Assembly (NCBI GenBank): GCA_902493085.1
Contig: CABUOH010000046.1
Coordinates: forward strand, 1-7,922
Source of the DNA: an uncultured Sutterella sp.
Lineage (GTDB): Bacteria; Pseudomonadota; Gammaproteobacteria; Burkholderiales; Burkholderiaceae_F
Direction of reading: 5' to 3'
Length of the DNA stretch: 7,922 nt
The translations under genes were made by a program, and so were the position numbers. The stretch's first letter is position 1, and each line of letters opens with the position of its first letter. Below, piece by piece: positions 1-6,174 of the stretch. Under the pieces are notes generated by a model. That model made no database searches and was not told the DNA's origin. It worked only from the letters and a program-made list of their open reading frames with translations.

Positions 1-53
1 CCAACCCTCCCGCTACAGCCCCGGAATAATCAATTAAAAATGGAGCACACAAG

Positions 54-1523
54 ATGCTTTTAGGTGCAGTTGATCTTGGAAGCAACAGCTTCCGCGTAGA
101 GATCGGCCGTGTTGACGGCGACCGCATCGTCACTCAGAGCTACTGGAAGGAAACCATCCGCATGGCCGCGGGCTTCGACAAGAATGGAGCACTCACGCCT
201 GAGATGCAGGCCAAGGCACTCGCCGCGCTGAGCCGCTTTCATGAAAAGCTCGCCGGTCTTCCGCCCGCCCAGGTTCGCGCCGTCGGCACGCAAGCATTGC
301 GCGAAGCCGCCAACTCTTCCGACTTTCTTCCCAGAGCGGAAGCGGCGCTCGGCTATCCCATCGGCATTTTGAGTGGCCACGAAGAAGCCCGCCTCGTCTT
401 CAAGGGGTGTGCTCGCACCCTTCCTCCGTCCGACAGTCGTCGCCTTGTCGTTGACATCGGCGGAGCGAGCACGGAATTCGTCGTCGGACAGGGATTGGAT
501 GCAACAGAATACGAGAGCTATCACGTCGGCTGCGTGAACACGTCGATGAAATTCTTCGCGGACGGCGTCATCACCGCCGAAAAACTCGACAAGGCGATCG
601 TCGCCTGTTGCGCAGAATTCAGCGAGGGCGAACACAAATTCAACGACACAAAGTTCGACGAAGCCTACGGCTCCGCGGGAACCTTCGGCGCCGTCTCCGA
701 CATTTGCGTCGCGCAGGGCTGGAGCGACGGAGAAGTCACGCCCGAACACCTTGAAAAGATCCGCGCACTCCTGCTTCGCGCCGGGAACATCAACAACATC
801 CAGTTCCCCGGTCTCAAGCCGGATCGCCGTGAAGTCATTGCGGGCGGGTACGCTGTCCTGTCTGCCGTTTACCGAACCGCAGGCATCAAATCCATGCGCC
901 CCGCCAGCGGAGCCCTTCGCGTCGGGCTTCTCTATGAACAACTCGGCATCGTCCAAAACCGCGACACCCGCGACATCAGCGTCGATGCGATCATCCGCAC
1001 TTGCGGCGTAAACCGAGAACAGGCCGACATCGTAGCGGGCTATGCCATCGAGTTTCTCCGCATGCTTGACCCGGGCGTCGATCCCGCCGCTCTCAAGCGG
1101 CTGCGGTGGGCTGCGCTGATGCATGAGATCGGCACGACGATCTCAACGAGCCGACATCATCGGCATGGAGAATACATCGTCAACAACGCCGACCTGCCGG
1201 GCTTCACGCGTACCGACCAGCAACACATGGCCAAGCTGATCCTCTCGCAGCGCGGCGGCCTCGGCAAGGTCGAGGACTTCATCAAGACGGAGACGAACGC
1301 CAGACAAGTACTCTCCATGCGTCTCGCCGTCATCTTCGCGCACGCCCGCAAGCCTGCTCCGCTTCCTCTCATCACAATCACGCGCAGCCTGAACAACGCC
1401 GTGCTCAATCTCGCCGTCGACCGCACCTGGCTTGAAAAACATCCGCTCACCGCCTATCTGCTTCAGCAGGAAGCGGATGATTGGAAGAAGGTTGCCCGCG
1501 TGATCACGGTCACCACCTTCTGA
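54..1523 (+). CDS. ppx: Exopolyphosphatase / pppGpp phosphohydrolase family protein (Ppx/GppA)
   Basis: This 489-residue protein belongs to the Ppx/GppA family, cytoplasmic enzymes that remove terminal phosphates from polyphosphate or the gamma phosphate from pppGpp. The N-terminal ASKHA-fold signatures are visible: AVDLGSNSFR at residues 5-14, GTQALREA at 78-85, SGHEEARLVF at 107-116 (one of E110/E111 should be the catalytic glutamate) and VVDIGGASTEF at 132-142, where the usual GGGST reads GGAST. Residues from about 310 to 480 form the alpha-helical HD-like C-terminal part. The length is close to E. coli GppA and slightly shorter than E. coli Ppx, so sequence alone does not settle polyphosphate versus pppGpp as substrate. 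The ATG has a GGAG ribosome-binding site at 42-45 with an 8-base spacer. The stop lies 8 bases before ftsE, suggesting cotranscription with ftsEX. Confidence 0.93.
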   Translation: MLLGAVDLGSNSFRVEIGRVDGDRIVTQSYWKETIRMAAGFDKNGALTPEMQAKALAALSRFHEKLAGLPPAQVRAVGTQALREAANSSDFLPRAEAALGYPIGILSGHEEARLVFKGCARTLPPSDSRRLVVDIGGASTEFVVGQGLDATEYESYHVGCVNTSMKFFADGVITAEKLDKAIVACCAEFSEGEHKFNDTKFDEAYGSAGTFGAVSDICVAQGWSDGEVTPEHLEKIRALLLRAGNINNIQFPGLKPDRREVIAGGYAVLSAVYRTAGIKSMRPASGALRVGLLYEQLGIVQNRDTRDISVDAIIRTCGVNREQADIVAGYAIEFLRMLDPGVDPAALKRLRWAALMHEIGTTISTSRHHRHGEYIVNNADLPGFTRTDQQHMAKLILSQRGGLGKVEDFIKTETNARQVLSMRLAVIFAHARKPAPLPLITITRSLNNAVLNLAVDRTWLEKHPLTAYLLQQEADDWKKVARVITVTTF

Positions 1524-1531
1524 GAGGCCTC

Positions 1532-2200
1532 ATGTCCGAAACCGAAGCATCCCTTCTGCAACTGAATGACGTCAGCGTCGTCTACAACGGTCACGCCGTC
1601 CTTGACGGCTTGAGTCTGGCCGTTGGTCGCGGCGAATTTGTCGTCATTCACGGCAATACGGGGTGCGGGAAAAGCACCATCCTCAGACTCTTCGCCGGGC
1701 TCATCGACCCCACCAAGGGAGAAGTCATCGTGGCCGGCGACCGTATTGACGAATACGACGAGGCGCAACGCCGATGGCTTCGACGATCAATGGGGCTCAT
1801 GATGCAGGAAGAGCTTCTGCTTCAGGACAGAAGCATTCTCGAAAACGTCATGTTGCCTGCACTTGCCGCGGATGAAACCGCCGCAGAAGCGAGACGCCGG
1901 GCTCTTCTAGCTCTCAACAAATGCGGCGCCGCGGACCTCGCAGACCTTCGCCCCTCCAGTCTCTCGACTGGTCAGCGTCAAATCGTTTGTCTCGCCCGCG
2001 CGGTCGTCAACCGCCCGGTTCTCATCCTCGCCGATGAACCCGCAACGCATCTCGACAAGGCCAACGCCCAGACGCTCATCAACCTTCTGGGCGCCTTCGC
2101 ACTTGCCGGCGTCACCGTCGTCGCCGCCACGCACCAACACCTGACGCCTGACGGATGCCGTTCCCGTGAAATCACGCTCAACGCAGGAGGCTTCGCATGA
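1532..2200 (+). CDS. ftsE: Cell division ABC transporter ATP-binding protein FtsE
   Basis: This 222-residue ABC ATPase is the cytoplasmic partner of FtsX. The FtsEX complex converts ATP hydrolysis into conformational change across the inner membrane to control septal cell-wall hydrolysis. Visible motifs: Walker A GNTGCGKST at residues 41-49, Q-loop glutamine Q92, DRSILENVMLP at 99-109 (a typical FtsE stretch), signature LSTGQRQ at 144-150, ARAVVNRP at 155-162, Walker B LILADEP at 164-170 and switch histidine H201. The signature (usually LSGGEQQ) and D-loop (ATHLD at 171-175, usually TGNLD) are divergent, although the catalytic lysine, D168, E169 and H201 remain. I chose the ATG at 1532 because GAGG at 1524-1527, overlapping the ppx stop, serves as its ribosome-binding site. 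An in-frame ATG at 1481 lies inside ppx and is unlikely. Identity rests largely on the overlapping ftsX. Confidence 0.88.
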   Translation: MSETEASLLQLNDVSVVYNGHAVLDGLSLAVGRGEFVVIHGNTGCGKSTILRLFAGLIDPTKGEVIVAGDRIDEYDEAQRRWLRRSMGLMMQEELLLQDRSILENVMLPALAADETAAEARRRALLALNKCGAADLADLRPSSLSTGQRQIVCLARAVVNRPVLILADEPATHLDKANAQTLINLLGAFALAGVTVVAATHQHLTPDGCRSREITLNAGGFA

Positions 2201-3087
2201 GTTTCGTCTCCTCGCGCTCCTGGGCACTCAAGGAAACCTTTCGAGGATTCGGCCAGAACTTTGGTCTCTTCTCACTTGCAACCTTTCTCTCGGCGCTCGC
2301 ACTTTCGATCCCGCTCTTCATTTCGACGATTTTTTACGAACTCGCCGAGCCCATCCGTCAGATTCCAACCTCCGTCGAAATCACCGTTTTCACAAAAGAC
2401 GGTGCGGACATCGACAATCTCGTAAAAAAAGTCGCCGAAATCGAAATAATCGAACAAGTAACGGTCGTACCCAAAGATGACGCCATCAGAAGCCTCAACG
2501 CCCATCTTGGACTCAAGGACAAAACCGTAAAGCACAACCCGTTGCCCGACATCCTGATTGCAACCGTCGGCAGCAACACATCGCCTGCAGGCGTTGACGC
2601 CGCCGCAAACCGCATCGAAAGAATTAAAGGCGTGGACATGTTGGCCTACGAAACCGACTGGCGCGAAAAACTCGACGCCCTCTCCAATGCCGCACGGTTA
2701 GGTCTTTTCTGCCTTGGCGTCGTCGTGCTCACGCTTGTCATGTTGGTCGTCGCCGCCTCCATCAGACTGACGACCCTCTCCGTCCAGCCGCAAATGAAAG
2801 CCCTCTACCTGTACGGTGCCTCTCCTTCCTTTGCCATGCGCCCAATCGCCTGGCGCGGCCTTCTCCTGATGCTGTCCGCGAGTCTCGGCTCCATTGCCAT
2901 CACGTACGCCGGACTTGCAGTTCTAAGTCATCCAATCGCCGCCATCGGACGACTCTATGAAGTTGACTTAACGCTTGCACTTCCTGCCATCGACTGGTGT
3001 GCGGGCTTCGTCATCATCTGCAGCCTGATCGGCTACATCATCGCCCTTCTCTCGGCTCAGGACGCCTGGAGGAAAGCACGCCGCTGA
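2197..3087 (+). CDS. ftsX: Cell division protein FtsX, membrane subunit of FtsEX
   Basis: This 296-residue inner-membrane protein pairs with FtsE and, in studied relatives, recruits and gates EnvC through its first periplasmic domain. It shows the standard FtsX layout: a short cytoplasmic N-terminus, TM1 at about 22-44, a large periplasmic domain at about 45-167 with the family's NPLPD motif at 114-118, then TM2 at about 168-190, TM3 at about 218-244 and TM4 at about 264-287. ASIRLTTL at 187-194 and YGAS at 206-209 match the cytoplasmic loop after TM2. The segment between them, QPQMKALYL, departs from the usual RRDEIEVMKL pattern. The start codon overlaps the ftsE stop (ATGA) and has a strong AGGAGG site at 2185-2190, so the two are translationally coupled. 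The size fits the shorter betaproteobacterial form; E. coli FtsX is about 350 residues. Confidence 0.92.
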   Translation: MSFVSSRSWALKETFRGFGQNFGLFSLATFLSALALSIPLFISTIFYELAEPIRQIPTSVEITVFTKDGADIDNLVKKVAEIEIIEQVTVVPKDDAIRSLNAHLGLKDKTVKHNPLPDILIATVGSNTSPAGVDAAANRIERIKGVDMLAYETDWREKLDALSNAARLGLFCLGVVVLTLVMLVVAASIRLTTLSVQPQMKALYLYGASPSFAMRPIAWRGLLLMLSASLGSIAITYAGLAVLSHPIAAIGRLYEVDLTLALPAIDWCAGFVIICSLIGYIIALLSAQDAWRKARR

Positions 3088-3117
3088 CCGTCTTCCTCAG
3101 GCTGTCGTTTGTCTTTT
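3061..3117 (+). terminator. Candidate intrinsic terminator after ftsX
   Basis: GCCTG at 3064-3068 and AGGAA at 3070-3074 pair with TTCCT at 3093-3097 and CAGGC at 3098-3102, with one bulged G at 3069. Outer GAC (3061-3063) can pair with GTC (3104-3106) across a bulged T. A T-rich run, GTTTGTCTTTTT, follows. The left arm lies inside the last codons of ftsX. The 18-base loop and the bulges make it only moderately convincing; it could attenuate rather than end transcription into rpoH. Confidence 0.4.
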
Positions 3118-3186
3118 TCAAGTCGCATGCGCTGATCAGTGTTACCATACAATCTTTTCTGAATTCCCGGCCCGCATTCCTTCCAC

Positions 3187-4116
3187 ATGACTGAGAAACC
3201 CAAAGGCACGGCTCTCGTCGCATACAAGGCCCCCTCCGTACCGGCGCTTGTCGGGCCGCTCGGAGACCTTGAAGCCTTCATGCGCGCAGCCGAGCGTGCT
3301 CCGATCCTTACCCCTGAGGAAGAACGCTCTCTGGCAATTCGCCTTCGCGACGACGGAGACGTGGAGGCCGCTCAGCAACTCATTCTCAGTCATCTCCGTC
3401 TGGTGATCTCGATCGCCCGAGGCTTTCTCGGCTACGGTCTTCCCTACGCAGACCTGATTCAAGAAGGCAACATCGGACTCATGAAGGCCATTCGCCATTA
3501 CGATCCGGATCGCGGCGCACGCCTGATGACCTTCGCCGTGCATTGGATACGATCCGAAATTCAGGAATACATCATCCGAAACTGGCGCATCGTCAAACTC
3601 GCCACAACGAAGAATCAACGCAAGCTTTTCTTCAATCTGCGCCAGATGAAGGAAGACCCTCAGACTGCCCTCACCAACAGTCAAGCCGAACACATCGCGC
3701 TCGCTCTCGACGTCAAACCCAAAGAGGTTCTCGAGATGGAAGAGCGCCTCTATGGTCAGGAAACGAGTATTGACGCCCCATCCAACTCCTCCGGTGATGA
3801 CTCCGACAATGCGTTTACGCCGTCCGACTGGCTCACGCGAGAAAGCGACGGTCCCGAAGCCATTCTCGAAGAGAAGGAACACCAACGTCTGGAAGGCGAA
3901 GGCCTGCAAATGGCTCTTCGTTCTCTTGACGAACGTAGCCGCCGCATCATCACAGCCCGCTACTTGAACTTAGACAAGGACGGCAACAGCAAAGCCGTCA
4001 CGCTTCAAGAGCTCGCGGCCGAATTCGGCGTTTCGGCTGAACGCATTCGCCAAATCGAGAAGCTTGCCATCCAGAAAATGCGCCAAGCTCTTGAGCAGGC
4101 TCACTTTTCGGAATAA
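3187..4116 (+). CDS. rpoH: Heat-shock sigma factor RpoH (sigma-32)
   Basis: This 309-residue alternative sigma factor directs RNA polymerase to heat-shock promoters. Region 1.2 begins near residue 27. Region 2 includes SHLRLVISIARGF (68-80), DLIQEGNIGLMKAIRHYDP (89-107) and the DNA-contacting segment ending in RNWRIVKLATTK (131-142). The diagnostic RpoH box, QRKLFFNLR, sits at 144-152. Region 4.2 carries the helix-turn-helix VTLQELAAEFGVSAERIRQ at 271-289. At the E. coli L47/A50/I54 positions, which control chaperone- and membrane-linked turnover, the residues are V59, A62 and I66. It is about 25 residues longer than E. coli RpoH, mostly in an acidic linker near 190-235. An in-frame stop at 3160-3162 leaves ATG 3187 as the only reasonable start, yet no Shine-Dalgarno-like purine tract precedes it. 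trmL follows after 7 bases. Confidence 0.96.
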   Translation: MTEKPKGTALVAYKAPSVPALVGPLGDLEAFMRAAERAPILTPEEERSLAIRLRDDGDVEAAQQLILSHLRLVISIARGFLGYGLPYADLIQEGNIGLMKAIRHYDPDRGARLMTFAVHWIRSEIQEYIIRNWRIVKLATTKNQRKLFFNLRQMKEDPQTALTNSQAEHIALALDVKPKEVLEMEERLYGQETSIDAPSNSSGDDSDNAFTPSDWLTRESDGPEAILEEKEHQRLEGEGLQMALRSLDERSRRIITARYLNLDKDGNSKAVTLQELAAEFGVSAERIRQIEKLAIQKMRQALEQAHFSE

Positions 4117-4123
4117 TCACACA

Positions 4124-4594
4124 ATGTTCAACGTCGTTCTGGTTCATCCAGAGATTCCGCCCAATACTGGAAACGTCATCCGCTTATGCGCCAACACGGG
4201 CTGCACTCTCCATCTTGTCAAGCCTCTTGGCTTTTCGCTTGACGACAAGCACATGAAGCGAGCCGGACTGGACTATCACGAATACGCCACGATCCGCATC
4301 CATGAATCCTGGGAGGCATTTATGGAGTCTGAACACCCCGACGAATCACACATGTACGCCATGACGACGCACGGTTCGCACCCCTTCGCAGAATCGAACT
4401 TCGTCCCCGGCGACTGGTTCGTCTTCGGCAGTGAGGGCTCCGGCCTTCCAGAAGATATCCGAAACTTCTTCTCTCAAGAACAACGCATCCGCCTACCCAT
4501 GCGGCCACAGAACCGCAGTCTCAACCTCAGCAACGCCGTTGCCGTCACCGTCTTTGAAGCTTGGCGCCAAAACGCCTACGAAGGCGGCATCTGA
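4124..4594 (+). CDS. trmL: tRNA (cytidine/uridine-34 2'-O)-methyltransferase TrmL
   Basis: This 156-residue SPOUT-family enzyme methylates the 2'-OH of the wobble nucleotide in certain leucine tRNAs using S-adenosylmethionine. PEIPPNTGNVIRLCANTG at residues 9-26 is the hallmark N-terminal block, RAGLDYHEY follows near 46-54, and the knotted SAM-binding half shows FGSEGSGLP, then RLPM and NRSLNLSNAVAVTVFEAWRQ near the C-terminus. Length and motif order match E. coli TrmL closely. I chose ATG 4124, which begins MFNVVLVHPEIPP as in relatives; the in-frame ATG at 4064 lies inside rpoH. A weak GGA at 4110-4112 is the only ribosome-binding candidate, so translation may be coupled to rpoH 7 bases upstream. 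The gene ends the plus-strand run. Confidence 0.95.
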   Translation: MFNVVLVHPEIPPNTGNVIRLCANTGCTLHLVKPLGFSLDDKHMKRAGLDYHEYATIRIHESWEAFMESEHPDESHMYAMTTHGSHPFAESNFVPGDWFVFGSEGSGLPEDIRNFFSQEQRIRLPMRPQNRSLNLSNAVAVTVFEAWRQNAYEGGI

Positions 4595-4607
4595 TCCCGG
4601 CGGGATC
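4593..4607. repeat. Inverted repeat overlapping the trmL stop codon
   Basis: GATCCC (4593-4598) and GGGATC (4602-4607) are perfect inverted arms around GGC. The left arm includes the last two bases of the trmL TGA stop. No T-run follows, so it is not a terminator alone, but the hairpin could protect the 3' end or slow the ribosome. It lies just ahead of the terminator at 4623. Confidence 0.5.
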
Positions 4608-4622
4608 TCTCCGGCCAACAGC

Positions 4623-4652
4623 AAAAAAGGGCATCCATGGGATGCCCTTTTT
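4623..4652. terminator. Bidirectional intrinsic terminator between trmL and the response regulator
   Basis: The perfect 8-bp stem GGGCATCC (4629-4636) and GGATGCCC (4640-4647) with a 3-base loop is flanked by six A on the left (4623-4628) and five T on the right (4648-4652). It therefore has a T-tract when transcribed from either side. It lies 29 bases after the trmL stop and 23 bases past the stop of the convergent minus-strand gene, and should end both transcripts. Confidence 0.93.
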
Positions 4653-4674
4653 CATGGCTGACGGCTGCAAGGCG

Positions 4675-5337
4675 TCAATCGAGTTCCTTATCAAGGCCAT
4701 GCTCAACGGCGTAGATGGCTGCCTGAACCCGGCTCGAAAGACCAAGCTTGCGAAGGCAACTCTGAACGTGAACCTTGACCGTGCTTTCTGCAAGGTTCAT
4801 GGCACGCGCAATCTCCTTATTGGACACGCCGCGAGCAAGCCAAGCAAGCGTCTGGCGTTCACGGCGCGTAAGAGCCGTCATTTCCATTTCCTGCGTGCTT
4901 CTCGGTTCCGGGTCCGCAAAGCGGTTGACAAACTTCGTCATCATTTGCGGGGCAATGATGCTTTCGCCGTTATACGCAGATCTAATGGCACGAAGCAGAT
5001 AGTCCTGATCAATCTTTTTGAGCAGATAGCCTCGCGCCCCCAAACGAAGACATTCGGCCAGCGTCTCGCAGTCCTCGCTCACCGTGAGCATCAGAACCGC
5101 CAAGCCCGGATGAGATTCATGAATCTGAGCCATGGCCTCGCAGCCGTTCATGCTCGGCATATCCACGTCAAGCAGAACAACATCGGGATCAAGCTGTTCA
5201 ACAAGCTTGACGCCTTCAAGGCCATCGCTTGCCTCGCCGATCACTTCAAAGTCAGGCTGTCTCTGAAGGAGCGCCTTCACGCCGCTGCGGAACAACGTGT
5301 GATCATCGACCAAAAGAATTCGGATGCTTTGAGTCAT
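4675..5337 (-). CDS. NarL/FixJ-type two-component response regulator (orphan)
   Basis: This 220-residue DNA-binding regulator is controlled by phosphorylation. The receiver domain spans about residues 4-120 and keeps every key position: acidic pair D11/D12, phospho-acceptor D57 in LLDVDMP, T85, and K107 in GYLLKK. The C-terminal LuxR-type helix-turn-helix spans about 154-219 and includes LTRRERQTLAWLARGVSNKE and STVKVHVQSCLRKLG. I chose the start at 5337 (MTQSIRILLVDDH) because it gives the normal receiver N-terminus and has GGATGG 5 bases upstream. Starts at 5346 and 5367 would add 3 or 10 residues with no better site. No histidine kinase lies beside it, so its partner and targets are unknown; NarL, UvrY/GacA and other subfamilies cannot be told apart here. 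It converges with trmL and lies downstream of secB on the same strand, separated by a terminator. Confidence 0.93.
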   Translation of the reverse strand: MTQSIRILLVDDHTLFRSGVKALLQRQPDFEVIGEASDGLEGVKLVEQLDPDVVLLDVDMPSMNGCEAMAQIHESHPGLAVLMLTVSEDCETLAECLRLGARGYLLKKIDQDYLLRAIRSAYNGESIIAPQMMTKFVNRFADPEPRSTQEMEMTALTRRERQTLAWLARGVSNKEIARAMNLAESTVKVHVQSCLRKLGLSSRVQAAIYAVEHGLDKELD

Positions 5338-5403
5338 TTTTTCCATCCCGGAAGCGGCTCCGACCAAAATGCGGCAAGGTCAAACTGCTTGGCGCATTCG
5401 GAG

Positions 5404-5416
5404 TCGAATATTTCGA
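5404..5416. repeat. 13-bp palindrome in the response regulator leader
   Basis: TCGAA (5404-5408) and TTCGA (5412-5416) are perfect inverted arms around TAT. The site lies 67-79 bases upstream of the response regulator start and immediately downstream of the candidate extended -10. That is a plausible position for a repressor or autoregulatory operator. No binding protein can be named. Confidence 0.4.
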
Positions 5417-5428
5417 ACATATCTTTTA

Positions 5429-5437
5429 ATTGTACCA
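5429..5437 (-). promoter_or_regulatory. Candidate extended -10 promoter for the response regulator
   Basis: On the minus strand this reads TGGTACAAT, a TGn plus TACAAT extended -10 element with five of six core bases matching TATAAT. No good -35 lies 17 bases upstream, which extended -10 promoters can tolerate. It would start a transcript near 5422 with a leader of about 85 bases, just downstream of the secB terminator. The evidence is a short motif only. Confidence 0.35.
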
Positions 5438-5485
5438 ACATCATTCGCCGCATTTTGCTTAAGCCAGTGCGATTGCCGGCAATTC

Positions 5486-5523
5486 AAAAAAGAAAGGCAA
5501 CCCAAAGGCTGCCTTTCTTTTTT
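5486..5523 (-). terminator. Intrinsic terminator after secB
   Basis: Positions 5486-5499 and 5510-5523 are perfect 14-base inverted arms around a 10-base loop. The core pairs GAAAGGCA with TGCCTTTC, and six-base A and T tracts close the outside. It starts 18 bases past the secB stop on the minus strand and insulates secB from the response regulator gene. The flanking tracts make it usable from both strands. Confidence 0.92.
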
Positions 5524-5540
5524 GCAGATCAGAGCACCGA

Positions 5541-6053
5541 TCAGGCCTGAGCGGCACCCTCAGACTCGACCTGGGCCTGAGCCAGACGCTGCTGATAGAG
5601 AACTTCGAAGTTCACCTCGGGCAGATGGACCGGCGGAACATTCGCGCGATTCATGAGATCGGCGAGATTGGCGCGAAGATACGGATACACCATGGCCGGG
5701 CAGACCACATTGGTGACGTGCTGCAGAGCCTCGAGAGGAATGCCGTGAATGGCGAAGAGGCCTGACTGCGTCCCCTCGACAAGAATAATCACCTTGTCGG
5801 CGGCCTTCACCGTAATGGTGCCGCGGACCGTCACGTCATAAAGAGCCTCTGCAACCGTCTTCTGGCTGACTTCAAACTTGATGTCGACCTGCGGCTGTTC
5901 CTGTTGCGGCTGCAGAAGGATTTCAGGGGCATGCGGCATTTCAAGGGAAGCGTCCTTGAGGTAGCAGCGCTGAAGTTGGAACACCGGTTCCGGAGCGGCT
6001 TCCTGCTGGGGCTGCTGATTATCCTGGTGCTGGGCGTTTTCGTTTTCTGCCAT
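5541..6053 (-). CDS. secB: Protein-export chaperone SecB
   Basis: SecB is a cytoplasmic tetrameric chaperone that keeps secretory precursors unfolded and hands them to SecA. This 170-residue copy shows VFQLQRCYLKDASLEMPHAP at residues 24-43 (the family's FQIQRIYTKDISFE block), YDVTVRGTITV near 72-82, GLFAIHGI near 98-105, and CPAMVYPYLRANLADLMNR near 118-136 followed by PPVHLPEVNFEVLYQQRL. It is about 15 residues longer than E. coli SecB, with a Q-, N- and E-rich N-terminal extension that is probably disordered. I chose ATG 6053 (MAENENAQ) because AGGA lies 7 bases upstream; the longer start at 6086 would put that site inside the coding region. A sigma-32-like promoter and two hairpins precede it, and a strong terminator follows. 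Confidence 0.96.
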   Translation of the reverse strand: MAENENAQHQDNQQPQQEAAPEPVFQLQRCYLKDASLEMPHAPEILLQPQQEQPQVDIKFEVSQKTVAEALYDVTVRGTITVKAADKVIILVEGTQSGLFAIHGIPLEALQHVTNVVCPAMVYPYLRANLADLMNRANVPPVHLPEVNFEVLYQQRLAQAQVESEGAAQA

Positions 6054-6063
6054 TTTGGATTCC

Positions 6064-6086
6064 TTGCCCGGCGGCCTCGCGGGCAA
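6064..6086 (-). promoter_or_regulatory. Hairpin abutting the secB ribosome-binding site
   Basis: Seven-base perfect arms TTGCCCG and CGGGCAA enclose a 9-base loop in the secB leader. On the minus strand, the final AA of the hairpin is also the first two bases of the AAGGA ribosome-binding sequence. The GC-rich stem could limit ribosome access or act as a temperature- or protein-sensitive switch. Pairing is direct; a regulatory role is inference. Confidence 0.4.
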
Positions 6087-6100
6087 CCGGAATTAAACAA

Positions 6101-6133
6101 CTGACGAGAATGCCCGGCGAACCCTTTCGTCAG
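6101..6133 (-). other. Inverted repeat between rhodanese gene and secB (terminator or 5' stem-loop)
   Basis: CTGACGA (6101-6107) and TCGTCAG (6127-6133) are perfect 7-bp arms with a 19-base loop. On the minus strand TTGTTTAATT follows, so it could be a weak terminator for the rhodanese transcript. Alternatively, if secB is transcribed from the sigma-32-like promoter at 6147-6174, this stem-loop lies at the extreme 5' end of the secB mRNA and may stabilise it. Confidence 0.4.
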
Positions 6134-6146
6134 GCACTTTATTTGG

Positions 6147-6174
6147 ATATGGGGATGATTTCGAATTATTCAAG
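6147..6174 (-). promoter_or_regulatory. Sigma-32 (RpoH)-type promoter for secB
   Basis: On the minus strand, CTTGAA (6174-6169) is followed after exactly 14 bases by CCCCATAT (6154-6147). Both boxes match the sigma-32 consensus CTTGAA and CCCCATNT fully, and 14 bases is the spacing I recall for the E. coli dnaK P1 promoter. The -35 box overlaps the last codons of the rhodanese gene. The predicted start is near 6139-6141, giving a secB leader of about 87 bases. RpoH is encoded in the same window. Confidence 0.72.

Noticed and set aside
60..1124. Long open frame on the minus strand (354 codons)
   Set aside because: It lies entirely antisense to the ppx gene, whose family motifs are clear. Its protein has no recognisable domain and looks like a GC-driven shadow frame.
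3142..3909. Minus-strand open frame (255 codons) opposite rpoH
   Set aside because: It is antisense to a confidently identified rpoH and has no family features of its own.
4561..4570. Perfect 10-bp palindrome TTGGCGCCAA
   Set aside because: It falls within conserved trmL codons (AWRQ region), so it is best explained by coding sequence.
4561..5550. Long open plus-strand frame (329 codons) opposite the response regulator
   Set aside because: It covers the trmL end, a bidirectional terminator, the antisense of the response regulator and the secB terminator. It lacks domain character, so it is a shadow frame.
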